Assembly (NCBI GenBank): GCA_949297715.1
Contig: CASFTJ010000002.1
Span: 39,112-103,111 of the forward strand
Direction of reading: 5' to 3'
DNA: 64,000 nucleotides
From: an uncultured bacterium
GTDB lineage: Bacteria; Cyanobacteriota; Vampirovibrionia; Gastranaerophilales; Gastranaerophilaceae
A program made the position numbers and the translations under genes. Shown piece after piece: positions 35,929 through 44,644 of the stretch (the first letter of the stretch is position 1; each line of letters begins with the position of its first letter). The notes under the pieces are model-generated. The model worked only from the letters and a program-made list of their open reading frames with translations. It did no database searches and was not told the DNA's origin.

Positions 35929-35959
35929 GAAGTGAAGAATGATTTTTATTCTTCACTTC
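35929..35959 (+). promoter_or_regulatory. Intercistronic hairpin between accB and accC
   Basis: GAAGTGAAGAAT (35929-35940) and its exact complement (35948-35959) form a 12-base-pair stem with a seven-base loop, followed by only a weak T-rich tail (TTTATATAT). It could be a partial terminator or an mRNA-stabilising structure. Confidence 0.6.
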
Positions 35960-36011
35960 TTTATATATCGAATTTTTATAAAAAGTTCGAATATTTAGAA
36001 AAGGGATTAAA

Positions 36012-37376
36012 ATGTTTAAGAAAGTGTTGATAGCAAACCGCGGCGAAATTGCGGTAAGAATAATAAGAGCTTGCAGAGAAATCGGAATTCCGACAGTTGC
36101 TATATATTCTCAGGCAGATGCAAATTCTCTTCACGTAAGACTTGCAACAGAGGCATATTGCATAGGACCTGCTGAAAGCTCAAAGAGTTATTTGAGTATT
36201 CCGGCGATTATATCAGCAGCACTTGTGGCAGGAGCGGATGCAATTCACCCCGGTTACGGATTTATGTCAGAGAGAGCTGATTTTGCAGAAATTTGTGCAA
36301 AACACGGGATTAAATTTATCGGGCCGACAGCAGAGGCTATGCGCAAAATGGGCGACAAAGCTACAGCCCGTAAAACTATGATTGAAAATAATGTTCCTGT
36401 AACTCCCGGAACCGGAATTTTGAAAACTCCAGAGGAAGTTAAAGAATTTGCTAAAAAAGCAGGCTACCCGATTATTCTGAAAGCTACAGCTGGCGGCGGC
36501 GGCAAAGGTATGAGAATTTGCCGTTCGGATGAAGAAGTTGATGTAAATATGAACCTTTGCCAGTCAGAGGCGCAGAATTTCTTCGGCAATCCTGACGTTT
36601 ACGCAGAAAAATATCTTGAAAATCCCAGACACATTGAAGTTCAGATTTTGGGTGACCAATACGGCAACGTCGTTCACTTGGGCGAACGTGACTGTTCAAT
36701 TCAAAGACGTCACCAGAAACTTTTAGAGGAAGCTCCGTCCCCTGCAATTGACGAAGCAACCAGAAAAGAAATGGGAGCTGCCGCAGTTAGGGCTGCAAAA
36801 GCCATAAATTATGAAGGTGCAGGAACTTGTGAATTTCTGCTTGACCATGACGGAAGCTGGTATTTTATGGAAATGAATACCCGTATTCAGGTAGAGCATT
36901 GCGTAACCGAAATGATTTCAAATATAGATTTGGTAAGAGAACAGATTATGGTTGCATCAGGTGAGCCGCTTGACTTTACTCAAGATGATATAATTTTAAG
37001 AGGTCATGCAATTGAGTGCCGTATAAATGCTGAAAATCCCGAAAAAGATTTTATGCCGAACCCAGGACAGATTACAGGTTACGTAACCCCTGGAGGTTTT
37101 GGTGTAAGAGTGGATTCTCACGTTTATCAGGATTACAAAATTCCGCCATTCTATGACAGTATGATAGGCAAACTTATCTGCTGGGGCAGAACCAGAAATG
37201 AAGCCCGCAGAAGAATGTATAGAGCACTTAAAGAATACGTCATAACAGGAATTGAAACAACAATTCCGTTCCATCAGGATATAATTGAGGATCCTGTGTT
37301 TATGAGCGGAAACTTTAATACAGGCTTCATTGAAGATTTCTACAAGAGAACAGGTAAAAATAAAAAAGAAAAATAA
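36012..37376 (+). CDS. accC: Biotin carboxylase subunit of acetyl-CoA carboxylase
   Basis: AccC carboxylates the biotin on BCCP using ATP and bicarbonate. The 454 residues begin with the classic [20 protein letters not shown] and contain the ATP-grasp glycine loop AGGGGKGMR, the [15 protein letters not shown] motif, the metal-binding [14 protein letters not shown] region, and the C-terminal [12 protein letters not shown]. It is complete and normal in length. It is separated from accB by a 95-base gap holding a strong hairpin and is followed by a strong terminator. Confidence 0.96.
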   Translation: MFKKVLIANRGEIAVRIIRACREIGIPTVAIYSQADANSLHVRLATEAYCIGPAESSKSYLSIPAIISAALVAGADAIHPGYGFMSERADFAEICAKHGIKFIGPTAEAMRKMGDKATARKTMIENNVPVTPGTGILKTPEEVKEFAKKAGYPIILKATAGGGGKGMRICRSDEEVDVNMNLCQSEAQNFFGNPDVYAEKYLENPRHIEVQILGDQYGNVVHLGERDCSIQRRHQKLLEEAPSPAIDEATRKEMGAAAVRAAKAINYEGAGTCEFLLDHDGSWYFMEMNTRIQVEHCVTEMISNIDLVREQIMVASGEPLDFTQDDIILRGHAIECRINAENPEKDFMPNPGQITGYVTPGGFGVRVDSHVYQDYKIPPFYDSMIGKLICWGRTRNEARRRMYRALKEYVITGIETTIPFHQDIIEDPVFMSGNFNTGFIEDFYKRTGKNKKEK

Positions 37377-37389
37377 ATTTTTATAATAA

Positions 37390-37420
37390 AAGCCTTGATA
37401 ATATGTCAGGGTTTTTTTTT
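37390..37420 (+). terminator. Intrinsic terminator after accC
   Basis: A CCTTGA/TCAGGG stem, extended by wobble pairs and with a seven-base loop, is followed by nine T, 15-45 bases past the accC stop. Confidence 0.8.
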
Positions 37421-37423
37421 GTT

Positions 37424-37642
37424 TTAAAAATCAAAAAAATCTTTAACAGGAATTTCGAGAGCTTCTGAAATATCAATTAAAAGTCCCAAGCTTACGCATC
37501 GCTTAGCGGTTTCAATTTTTGCAAGGTGTTCTCGCGAAATATCCAGCTTTTCTGCAAGTTGGTTTTGAGAAAGCCTCTTTTCTTTTCTTTTTTTAAAAAT
37601 AGTACGTCCTAATTGTAAAATTTTTGTAGTCTTATTGTCCAC
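37424..37642 (-). CDS. XRE-family helix-turn-helix regulator
   Basis: The 72-residue protein is a bare XRE/Cro HTH domain: KKRKEKRLSQNQLAEKLDIS, then REHLAKIETAKRCVSLGLL, ending IPVKDFFDF. The start codon is GTG at 37642, without a clear ribosome-binding site, and it lies inside a palindrome CCACA...TGTGG. The gene is divergent from a pilin-like gene 64 bases away. It ends against the accC terminator. Autoregulation and pilin control are inferred. Confidence 0.82.
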   Translation of the reverse strand: MDNKTTKILQLGRTIFKKRKEKRLSQNQLAEKLDISREHLAKIETAKRCVSLGLLIDISEALEIPVKDFFDF

Positions 37643-37659
37643 AAAATAATTTTATGTGG
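37639..37659. promoter_or_regulatory. Imperfect palindrome at the XRE start codon
   Basis: CCACA and TGTGG arms flank an AT-rich 11-base centre with partial symmetry. The site covers the regulator's GTG start and lies 48 bases before the pilin-like gene, as expected for an operator of an autoregulated divergent pair. Confidence 0.4.
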
Positions 37660-37706
37660 TATATTATAAATTGTATGTAGTCTAAAAGAGAACAAAAGGG
37701 GGATTT

Positions 37707-38408
37707 ATGAAAACCAAAGGTTTTACAATGGCGGAAGTCTTGATAACATTAGGGATTATTGGTATAGTTGCTGCGATGACTCTGCCATCATTGATTAATA
37801 ACAAACGTAACAAAGCTTTAGAAACTGCATTTAAGAAAAATTATTCGGTAATCGAGCAGGCATTAAATATGTATTATGCCCAAAACGGTGAAAGATTGAC
37901 CAAAGATACTATAGCGGAGGGGCATTTAAAAGGTACCATTATTAAATATTTTAATGTGCTAGTTGACTGTGGAAGAGGTTCTGAGTGGGATGCAAGTGCG
38001 TTAGAGAAAACCTGTATACCGAATTATGAAAATGAAGGTAGTACTGACAAAAATTCGACCAATTATAAAACTTTTAACGGAAAGACAAATATTTATTTAA
38101 GACCTTTTGATGATGGACAATTTGTATTGAATGACGGCAGTTTAATTTTATTAGAAGATTCAACTCCCAGAAATTTATATATATCTGTTGATGTTAATGG
38201 ATATAAACAAAATCCAAACAGACTAGGGCAAGATTTGTTTATGTTTCAGATTAGTGAACAGGGAAAACTTTTGCCTATGGGTGCAGAAGGAACAACTTAT
38301 TATCGCGAAACTGATGAATATTGCTCCAAAACTTCAACAAGCAACATGAACGGTGCCGGTTGCACGATAAAAGCGTTAACTGAAAAAGATTATTTTTCAA
38401 AGCTTTAG
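37707..38408 (+). CDS. Type IV pilin-like protein (DVNG-class C-terminus)
   Basis: The 233 residues begin with KGFTMAEVLITLGIIGIV, a class III prepilin leader and hydrophobic helix, then a variable head domain. The head contains SVDVNGYKQNPNRLGQDLFM and four or more cysteines near the end (EYCSKTS, GAGCTIK). The DVNG phrase matches the gene at 1147. AAAGGGGG precedes the ATG. It is divergent from an XRE regulator and converges with tgt, whose stop codon begins at the very next base. Surface or secreted function is inferred; no assembly genes are nearby. Confidence 0.85.
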   Translation: MKTKGFTMAEVLITLGIIGIVAAMTLPSLINNKRNKALETAFKKNYSVIEQALNMYYAQNGERLTKDTIAEGHLKGTIIKYFNVLVDCGRGSEWDASALEKTCIPNYENEGSTDKNSTNYKTFNGKTNIYLRPFDDGQFVLNDGSLILLEDSTPRNLYISVDVNGYKQNPNRLGQDLFMFQISEQGKLLPMGAEGTTYYRETDEYCSKTSTSNMNGAGCTIKALTEKDYFSKL

Positions 38409-39533
38409 CTAAACAAGCAGATGGTAGTGTTCGTTGTAAAAGTCGCCGAATCTGTCATTAAGAATTGCTTCACGGCATTTTTGCGAAAATTCGACAAGAA
38501 ATTGAATGTTATGTATGGATAATAAAGTTGCGGCAGTGCTTTCACCGCATCTCCAAAGGTGTCTTATGTAAGCTTTTGAATGATTTTTGCAAGCGTAGCA
38601 ATTACATCCTTCGACAAGCGGCGATTTATCATCTTCGTAAGCTTTAACTTTAATATTACGCTTGCCTTCCCACGTAAAAAATGAGCCGTGGCGAGCGTTT
38701 CTTGTCGGAAGAACGCAGTCGAACATATCGACTCCACGCTTAATTCCATCCAATAAATCCTCAGGAGTTCCAACCCCCATAAGATATCTTGGTTTGTTAT
38801 TCGGCAGAAGCGGTGCTGTAAATTCCACAAAATGATTCATAATATCTTTTGTTTCACCGACGCTTAAGCCTCCGATTGCGTATCCGACAGCATCAAATGA
38901 CGAAATGACAGAAGCGCTTTCTTTTCTTAAATCATCAAAAAAAGCACCCTGAACAATTGGAAATAAAGCCTGGCGTGGGTTAGTTTTTGCTTTAAAGCAT
39001 CTTTCAAGCCATCTGTGAGTGCGCTCCATTGCCTTTTTGGCATCATCATACTCACAAGGAAACGGTGCGCATTCGTCAAATGCCATAATAATATCGGCTC
39101 CTATATCCTGCTGGATTTCCATTGAAATTTCAGGTGATATAAAATGCTTTTTGCCGTCTTTTGGATCTCTGAATTCTACCCCATCTTCGGTAATTTTTCT
39201 TAAATGTGCAAGCGAAAATACCTGAAAACCGCCAGAATCAGTAAGAACAGGCTTATGCCAGTTCATCCAGCCGTGAATCCCGCCAAAATCGCGTATTCTT
39301 TTTGTGCCTGCTCTTAAATACAAATGATATGAATTTGCAAGAATAATCTGAGCGCCGGTATCTGCAACCTGATCGGATGTCAGAGTTTTGACGGCAGAAT
39401 TTGTCCCGACAGGCATGAATATCGGAGTTTTTATAATCCCGTGCGGAGTTCTGAAAATTCCCGCTCTTGCACCTGTCTGAGCGCATGTGTGAACTATTTC
39501 ATAATTGAAAAATTCATTATTTTGCATCGACAT
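38409..39533 (-). CDS. tgt: Queuine/preQ1 tRNA-guanine transglycosylase
   Basis: Tgt exchanges guanine-34 of tRNAs with GUN anticodons for preQ1. The 374 residues show the substrate-binding and catalytic motifs LTDSGGFQVFSL, MAFDECAPFP, GYAIGGLSVGE, the catalytic-Asp region DMFDCVLPTRNARHG, and the zinc site CNCYACKNHSKAYIRHL. The start overlaps the upstream ndk gene by 17 bases; an ATG two codons later is an alternative. No queuosine biosynthesis genes are adjacent. Confidence 0.95.
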   Translation of the reverse strand: MSMQNNEFFNYEIVHTCAQTGARAGIFRTPHGIIKTPIFMPVGTNSAVKTLTSDQVADTGAQIILANSYHLYLRAGTKRIRDFGGIHGWMNWHKPVLTDSGGFQVFSLAHLRKITEDGVEFRDPKDGKKHFISPEISMEIQQDIGADIIMAFDECAPFPCEYDDAKKAMERTHRWLERCFKAKTNPRQALFPIVQGAFFDDLRKESASVISSFDAVGYAIGGLSVGETKDIMNHFVEFTAPLLPNNKPRYLMGVGTPEDLLDGIKRGVDMFDCVLPTRNARHGSFFTWEGKRNIKVKAYEDDKSPLVEGCNCYACKNHSKAYIRHLWRCGESTAATLLSIHNIQFLVEFSQKCREAILNDRFGDFYNEHYHLLV

Positions 39534-39990
39534 CTTCTGTTACAAGTTCCATCATATTCTTATAATCAGGACAAAGTTCTTCCGGCTTAAAGTAGATTGC
39601 GATTTCTCTTTCCGCACTTTCAACGCTGTCTGAGCCGTGAACTGTGTTATAAGATTTTAACTGAGCATAATCAGCTCTGATTGAGCCTACATCTGCTTCG
39701 CAAGGATCAGTTGCGCCAAGCACATGGCGGATTCCCTGAACCGCAAGATATCCTTGAAATACCATTGCGACAATCGGCCCGCTTGTAATGTATTTTACAA
39801 GGTTCGGATAAAACGGCTTTCCGATGTGTTCTTCATAATGTTTTGCAGCAAGCTCTTCTGTTACCTGAAGCATCTTCATTCCGATTAATTTATAACCCTT
39901 TTTCTCAAAACGGCTGATAATATCTCCGACCAGCCCTCTCTTAACTCCATCCGGTTTGATTGCGACAAATGTTCTTTCTTCTGTATGCAT
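39517..39990 (-). CDS. ndk: Nucleoside diphosphate kinase
   Basis: Ndk balances nucleoside triphosphate pools through a phosphohistidine intermediate. The 157 residues begin MHTEERTFVAIKPDGVKRG and have the active-site His118 in NTVHGSDSVESAEREI. The ATG at 39990 is preceded by GGAGG at ideal spacing; an in-frame ATG at 40005 is inferior. Its C-terminus is slightly extended (MMELVTEDVDAK) and overlaps tgt, so the two genes are coupled. Confidence 0.95.
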   Translation of the reverse strand: MHTEERTFVAIKPDGVKRGLVGDIISRFEKKGYKLIGMKMLQVTEELAAKHYEEHIGKPFYPNLVKYITSGPIVAMVFQGYLAVQGIRHVLGATDPCEADVGSIRADYAQLKSYNTVHGSDSVESAEREIAIYFKPEELCPDYKNMMELVTEDVDAK

Positions 39991-40034
39991 AGTCCCTCCA
40001 TTCATGAAAATTATATCATAAAAACTTTTTTAGG

Positions 40035-41375
40035 TTAAGCTCTGCCTGTCGTTTGTATTTGGATGTTACCTTTAAGGTTTTTAAGTTCTTTCCCCAGCAC
40101 CGCAAGCATAATTGTGCAAAGTGTGATTGCTGCTATTACAAGACCAATCCAAAATCCTTTTAAATTCATATTCATTTTGAAAGCAAGGTAGCTTCCTAAT
40201 GGTAAAAATAAAAGCCAATATGCCGTAAAATTTGAGATTAAAACGATTGTTGTTTGTTTCATACCTTTAAAAATTCCTGCAAGTGCAACCTGCAGCCCGT
40301 CAAAAATTTGAAAGATTGAAAGAATATACAATATCGGTACAGAAATTTCAAAAAGCTTTTTATCAACCGTAAACAGTCCGACAAGAAAATTGGGGAATGA
40401 CGAAAAGATAATTGCACTAAAAAGCATAAATCCCACAGACATAACTAATCCTACAAAAGAATATCGTTTTAATTCGTAAATATTTCCTGCTCCGTTTGCA
40501 AACCCGACTTTAACAGCAATTGCATTTGATATTGCAAGCGGAACCATAAAGGATATTGTAGTTAATGTACAAATCAAATTCTGCGCTGCTGCGTAAATTC
40601 CGGATACTCTGCCCATTATTATCGCAACACTGTTGAATGCAATAAATTCAACAATTATTGCAAAAGAAATAGGAAGTCCGATTTTTAGCAGATTTTTGTA
40701 ATAATCAAAGTCTTTGTAATTGCGGAATTTCATTATTTTAAAGCAATAAACAAGCAGACAAAATCCCATAAAATACCTGACTATAAAACTTGCAGTAGCT
40801 AAACCTACAGCACCCATAGATGGGATTGGTCCAAAGCCGAATACAAGAATTATGTTAAGTGCTACGTTTAAAAATACTGAAAAAACAGTTACAAGATTTG
40901 GAAACATTACGATTTCAAAAGCCTGTAAAAATTCTTTCAAAGCTGCGTGCAAGTACCCGCCAAATGTCGCAAACGCCGTGATAAGCATATAATCTTTTAT
41001 CATAGGCACAAGCTTATCTTCAAAATGAAGAAAATCTATCAGAGGAATTGATGCAAGCACTGCAAACATTATGATTAAGCCAAGAAGCATTGAAAATCTT
41101 ATCGTCGGATAAAAATACTTTTTAGCGGATTTTCTCTCACCTCTGTAATTTGACAACAATGGCGAAACGCTTGCAATCAAACCTATTCCGAATGTTTGAA
41201 TACAATTAGTGATTGCAGTTGCAATGCTTATAGCAGCAAGCGTGTCTGTCGAATGCCTGCCCGCAATAAGCACATCTCCGGCTCCAATAAGGATAAACCC
41301 GAGATTCCCCATAATTATCGGAAGGGCAATGTTTAAAAGTTCTTTAGCATAATGCCTGAATTTTAATCTACTCAT
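40035..41375 (-). CDS. MATE-family efflux transporter
   Basis: MATE proteins are H+ or Na+ antiporters exporting organic cations and drugs. The 446 residues form about 12 membrane helices in two pseudo-symmetric halves. The first half begins LLNIALPIIMGNLGFILIGAGD and contains VLIAGRHSTDTLAAISIATA; the second begins ILKIGLPISFAIIVEF-like sequence (LLKIGLPISFAIIVEFIAFN). No substrate can be assigned, and coupling ion is not evident. The gene lies between mutS and ndk on the same strand. Confidence 0.9.
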   Translation of the reverse strand: MSRLKFRHYAKELLNIALPIIMGNLGFILIGAGDVLIAGRHSTDTLAAISIATAITNCIQTFGIGLIASVSPLLSNYRGERKSAKKYFYPTIRFSMLLGLIIMFAVLASIPLIDFLHFEDKLVPMIKDYMLITAFATFGGYLHAALKEFLQAFEIVMFPNLVTVFSVFLNVALNIILVFGFGPIPSMGAVGLATASFIVRYFMGFCLLVYCFKIMKFRNYKDFDYYKNLLKIGLPISFAIIVEFIAFNSVAIIMGRVSGIYAAAQNLICTLTTISFMVPLAISNAIAVKVGFANGAGNIYELKRYSFVGLVMSVGFMLFSAIIFSSFPNFLVGLFTVDKKLFEISVPILYILSIFQIFDGLQVALAGIFKGMKQTTIVLISNFTAYWLLFLPLGSYLAFKMNMNLKGFWIGLVIAAITLCTIMLAVLGKELKNLKGNIQIQTTGRA

Positions 41376-41424
41376 TATGTCTCAATTATACTTCAAAAAT
41401 TTTATTAAACAACAAGCTTGATTT

Positions 41425-44001
41425 TTAATTAAACAAATTCAACTGAGGAACGGAAAGTTCTTTATTGTCCTGTTTTTTACGTGTAGAAAGATTGTTTGAA
41501 AAATCTCTCTGCATTTTATTCATCAAATCCTGAGAACGCTTGATGACTGAAGATGGCAAACCTGCCATTTTCGCAACTTGAATCCCGTAACTTTTGCTTG
41601 CACCGCCCTGGACGATTTTTCGTAAAAATTCAATTTCGCCATCGGATTCGGTTATTGTAATTCTGTAATTTTTAATCTGCGGATATGTGTTTGTCATTAC
41701 GTTTAATTCGTGGTAGTGAGTTGCAAAAATACATCTTGCTTTAATTTTTGTTGCGATAAATTCTGCAACTGACCAGGCAATTGCAACTCCGTCATAAGTG
41801 CTTGTGCCTCTGCCTATTTCATCAAGAAGTATAAGGCTTTTGTCGGTTGCGGAATTAAGAATATGAGCTGTTTCAATCATTTCCACCATAAATGTTGACT
41901 GCCCTAATGTCAAATCGTCTGAGGCCCCAACTCGTGTGAAAATTTTGTCTAAAACACCGAGTTTTACATAATCTGCTGGAACCCATGAACCTATTTGAGC
42001 CAAAATTGCAATTAGGGCATTTTGCCTCATATAAGTCGATTTCCCTGCCATATTCGGGCCTGTCAAAATCATAAATTGAGTTTTGTCAGTTGAATTGCTT
42101 TGAAGTTCCAGATCGTTTGCGACATATTCTCCAAGCGGTAAAATCTTTTCTAAGACTGGATGTCTGCCGTTTTTAACGATAAAATCACCGGTCTCGTCAA
42201 TTTCCGGTTTACAATAATTGCTCTCAGCGGCCGTTTGGGCTAGAGAAGTTAATACATCCGCTCTTGCAATGCAATCTGCTATTTCTCTGATTTTTGTGAC
42301 AAACTCTTTTGAATATTCCCTAAAATCCGTAAATAATTTATATTCAAGCTCAGTTGCTTTAAATTTTGCAGATAAAACATCGTCTTCGTGTTTTTTGAGT
42401 TCTTCAGTTATAAACCTTTCAGCACCAGTAAGTGTTTGTTTTCTTATATAAGTTGATGGAACAAGGTTTCTATTGGCGTTTGTAACCTCTATAAAATATC
42501 CGAAAACTTTGTTATATCCGACTTTTAGATTTTTAATTCCTGTTGCTTCTTTTTCACGTTCTTCAAAATCTAAAAGCCACTGTTCACCATTTGTTAGAAG
42601 ATCTCTGTAATAATCAAGTTCTCCTGATATGCCATCATTTATTATTCCGCCTTCTTTTATAATTATCGGCGCGTCTTCTTTTATTGTTTTGCCGATTAGG
42701 TCTGAAAATTCTTTTATCTCATTTTCGTATTGTGCAATTGTGCTAAACGGATTGTTTGAAAGTCCTTCGGCTGCTCTTATCAGTTCCGGCAAAAGACTCA
42801 ATGATGCCATCAGGCTCAAAAAATCCTTAGGGTTTGCGGAATTGTTGCTTAGTCTTGTTGCAAGACGTTGTATATCATAAATTTTTTCTAAAACTTCAAT
42901 TAATGAAATGCGTATGTTTGATTTTTCGACAAACTCGCTTACGGCATCCTGACGTTTTTGAATATCGGGAACTCTTTTTAGAGGCTGGCATATCCAGTTT
43001 CTTAAAAGTCTTGCTCCCATATTGGTTTTGGTTTTGTCGATTGCCCAAAGAAGAGAGCCATATTTATTTTTTTCTCTTAATGTTTCGACAAGTTCAAGAT
43101 TTTTTCTTGTTCCTGAATCTATAATCATGAATTCCGAAAGTTCATAGGCTTCTATTTTTTCAATTTTAGGAACATTTTCTTTCATGTTTTCCCAGACATA
43201 AGCAATTAAAGCTCCTGCGGCTCTGAAGGCTGTTTTATATTTGTCATAGCCGAATGCCGTAAGGGCGGCAGGTGTAAATACTGCTTTTAAATTGTTGTCT
43301 GTCATTGAAAAATCAAAAACATTAGACGGAATTTTTGTGCAATTATATATTTGTGTAACATTTTCAGGAAGATCAACTTTTTCTTCAGGAACTATTTGAA
43401 AAGGTTTAATTTCGCCTCTTTGTGTCGGTGCTATAATTTCTGCGGGTGAAATCCTTGCAAGTTCCGACATTAAAAGTTCCAACGGCGCTTGGGTTACCTT
43501 AAATTCGCCGGTCGAAATATCTGCGTATGCATATCCGTAAAGTCCTGACTTTTCATCTTTAAACATTGCCGCAAGATAGTTGTTCTTATTTTGGTTCAAA
43601 AAGTCACTTTCGGTAAGCGTTCCTGATGTTACAATTCTTGTAACTCCCCTTTTTACAAGTCCTTTCGCATATTTAGGATCCTCAAGCTGTTCGCAAATTG
43701 CAACACGAATGTTTTTTTGTACAAGCTTTTCAAGATAGTTGTTTACGGCTTTATAGGGAATCCCTGCAAGCGGTACTCTGCCGTAAACAGGGCCTGCATC
43801 ACGTCCTGTAAGAGTTAACTCAAGCTCTTTTGACATTAAAACAGCATCTTCAAAGAATGTTTCGTAAAAATCTCCGAGTCTGTATAACAAGACAGCTTCC
43901 GGATTTTGACGTTTGGTTTGCATGTACTGCTGCATTACCGGAGTCAAATCCTCAATTTTTACATCACATGAATTTATTTGATTGATTTCTGATTTTGACA
44001 T
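41425..44001 (-). CDS. mutS: DNA mismatch repair protein MutS
   Basis: MutS recognises mismatches and recruits MutL. The 858 residues have the mismatch-recognition domain with the Phe-x-Glu motif in RLGDFYETFFEDA near residue 44, the connector, lever and clamp domains, and the ATPase with Walker A TGPNMAGKSTYMRQ near 648, Walker B LILLDEIGRGTSTYDG and FATHYHEL. The C-terminal tail ends SVPQLNLFN, like the beta-clamp-binding peptide seen in many MutS proteins. There is no strong ribosome-binding site before the ATG. The mutL gene is not in the window. Confidence 0.96.
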   Translation of the reverse strand: MSKSEINQINSCDVKIEDLTPVMQQYMQTKRQNPEAVLLYRLGDFYETFFEDAVLMSKELELTLTGRDAGPVYGRVPLAGIPYKAVNNYLEKLVQKNIRVAICEQLEDPKYAKGLVKRGVTRIVTSGTLTESDFLNQNKNNYLAAMFKDEKSGLYGYAYADISTGEFKVTQAPLELLMSELARISPAEIIAPTQRGEIKPFQIVPEEKVDLPENVTQIYNCTKIPSNVFDFSMTDNNLKAVFTPAALTAFGYDKYKTAFRAAGALIAYVWENMKENVPKIEKIEAYELSEFMIIDSGTRKNLELVETLREKNKYGSLLWAIDKTKTNMGARLLRNWICQPLKRVPDIQKRQDAVSEFVEKSNIRISLIEVLEKIYDIQRLATRLSNNSANPKDFLSLMASLSLLPELIRAAEGLSNNPFSTIAQYENEIKEFSDLIGKTIKEDAPIIIKEGGIINDGISGELDYYRDLLTNGEQWLLDFEEREKEATGIKNLKVGYNKVFGYFIEVTNANRNLVPSTYIRKQTLTGAERFITEELKKHEDDVLSAKFKATELEYKLFTDFREYSKEFVTKIREIADCIARADVLTSLAQTAAESNYCKPEIDETGDFIVKNGRHPVLEKILPLGEYVANDLELQSNSTDKTQFMILTGPNMAGKSTYMRQNALIAILAQIGSWVPADYVKLGVLDKIFTRVGASDDLTLGQSTFMVEMIETAHILNSATDKSLILLDEIGRGTSTYDGVAIAWSVAEFIATKIKARCIFATHYHELNVMTNTYPQIKNYRITITESDGEIEFLRKIVQGGASKSYGIQVAKMAGLPSSVIKRSQDLMNKMQRDFSNNLSTRKKQDNKELSVPQLNLFN

Positions 44002-44039
44002 AGCTATAATCAGATTATAACATGAAATAGGAAAACGGT

Positions 44040-44639
44040 ATGGGTTGTTTAAAAAATATTTTCATAGCAATATTACTTGCACTTGCTTTTGTTGGTTTTA
44101 TGTCGCTTGGAGGCGGAAGGCTTGCGGGTGATATTATTGATAATTTTTTAAACCCGCCTAAAGATGAGCTTGTTAAAAAAGCCGAAAAGGTCGGCGATTT
44201 TTCAAAAATTGATGATGAATTTGAACTTGAAAGAGCGGCAGGAATGCTTGGCTATAACGGGGTTGTTGCTGAACATAAGGCTTCCGGACAAAAGCTTCTT
44301 GTAATTGATACAAATAATAAACCCATTTTGACTCAGGATGATATTAAATCCGACAAAATTGAAGAAAAAATTATCGGGCTTACCAAAAAGGTAAAATATC
44401 AGGCTTTTCAGGTTGAAGATTTTAAGATTACAAAACGAGGAACTTTAAATTCTTATGGTAAAGATGTTCCTTATGTTAAGTTTGAAGCCAGAGCCAAAAA
44501 ACTTCCGATTGGCGATATTGCAGGAATTATTTCCGTTGTGGAAAATAAAGATGGCGAACAAAGGCTTCTTGTAGCTGCCAATGAAAAGAAGCGTTATTCA
44601 CAGTTGATTTCCGATGAATTTTTCAAAGCGGTTAAATAA
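44040..44639 (+). CDS. Membrane-anchored protein of unknown function
   Basis: The 199 residues start with a short hydrophobic segment (NIFIAILLALAFVGFMSLGG) that looks like a signal anchor, followed by a charged, soluble region rich in Lys, Asp and Glu with no cysteines. Alternating hydrophobic patterns such as GQKLLVIDTNNKPIL and VKYQAFQVEDFKI suggest beta strands. It is divergent from mutS (38 bases apart) and convergent with the PSP1 gene (five bases). I do not recognise the family; a periplasmic-facing domain is inferred from the anchor. Confidence 0.65.
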   Translation: MGCLKNIFIAILLALAFVGFMSLGGGRLAGDIIDNFLNPPKDELVKKAEKVGDFSKIDDEFELERAAGMLGYNGVVAEHKASGQKLLVIDTNNKPILTQDDIKSDKIEEKIIGLTKKVKYQAFQVEDFKITKRGTLNSYGKDVPYVKFEARAKKLPIGDIAGIISVVENKDGEQRLLVAANEKKRYSQLISDEFFKAVK

Positions 44640-44644
44640 ACAAA

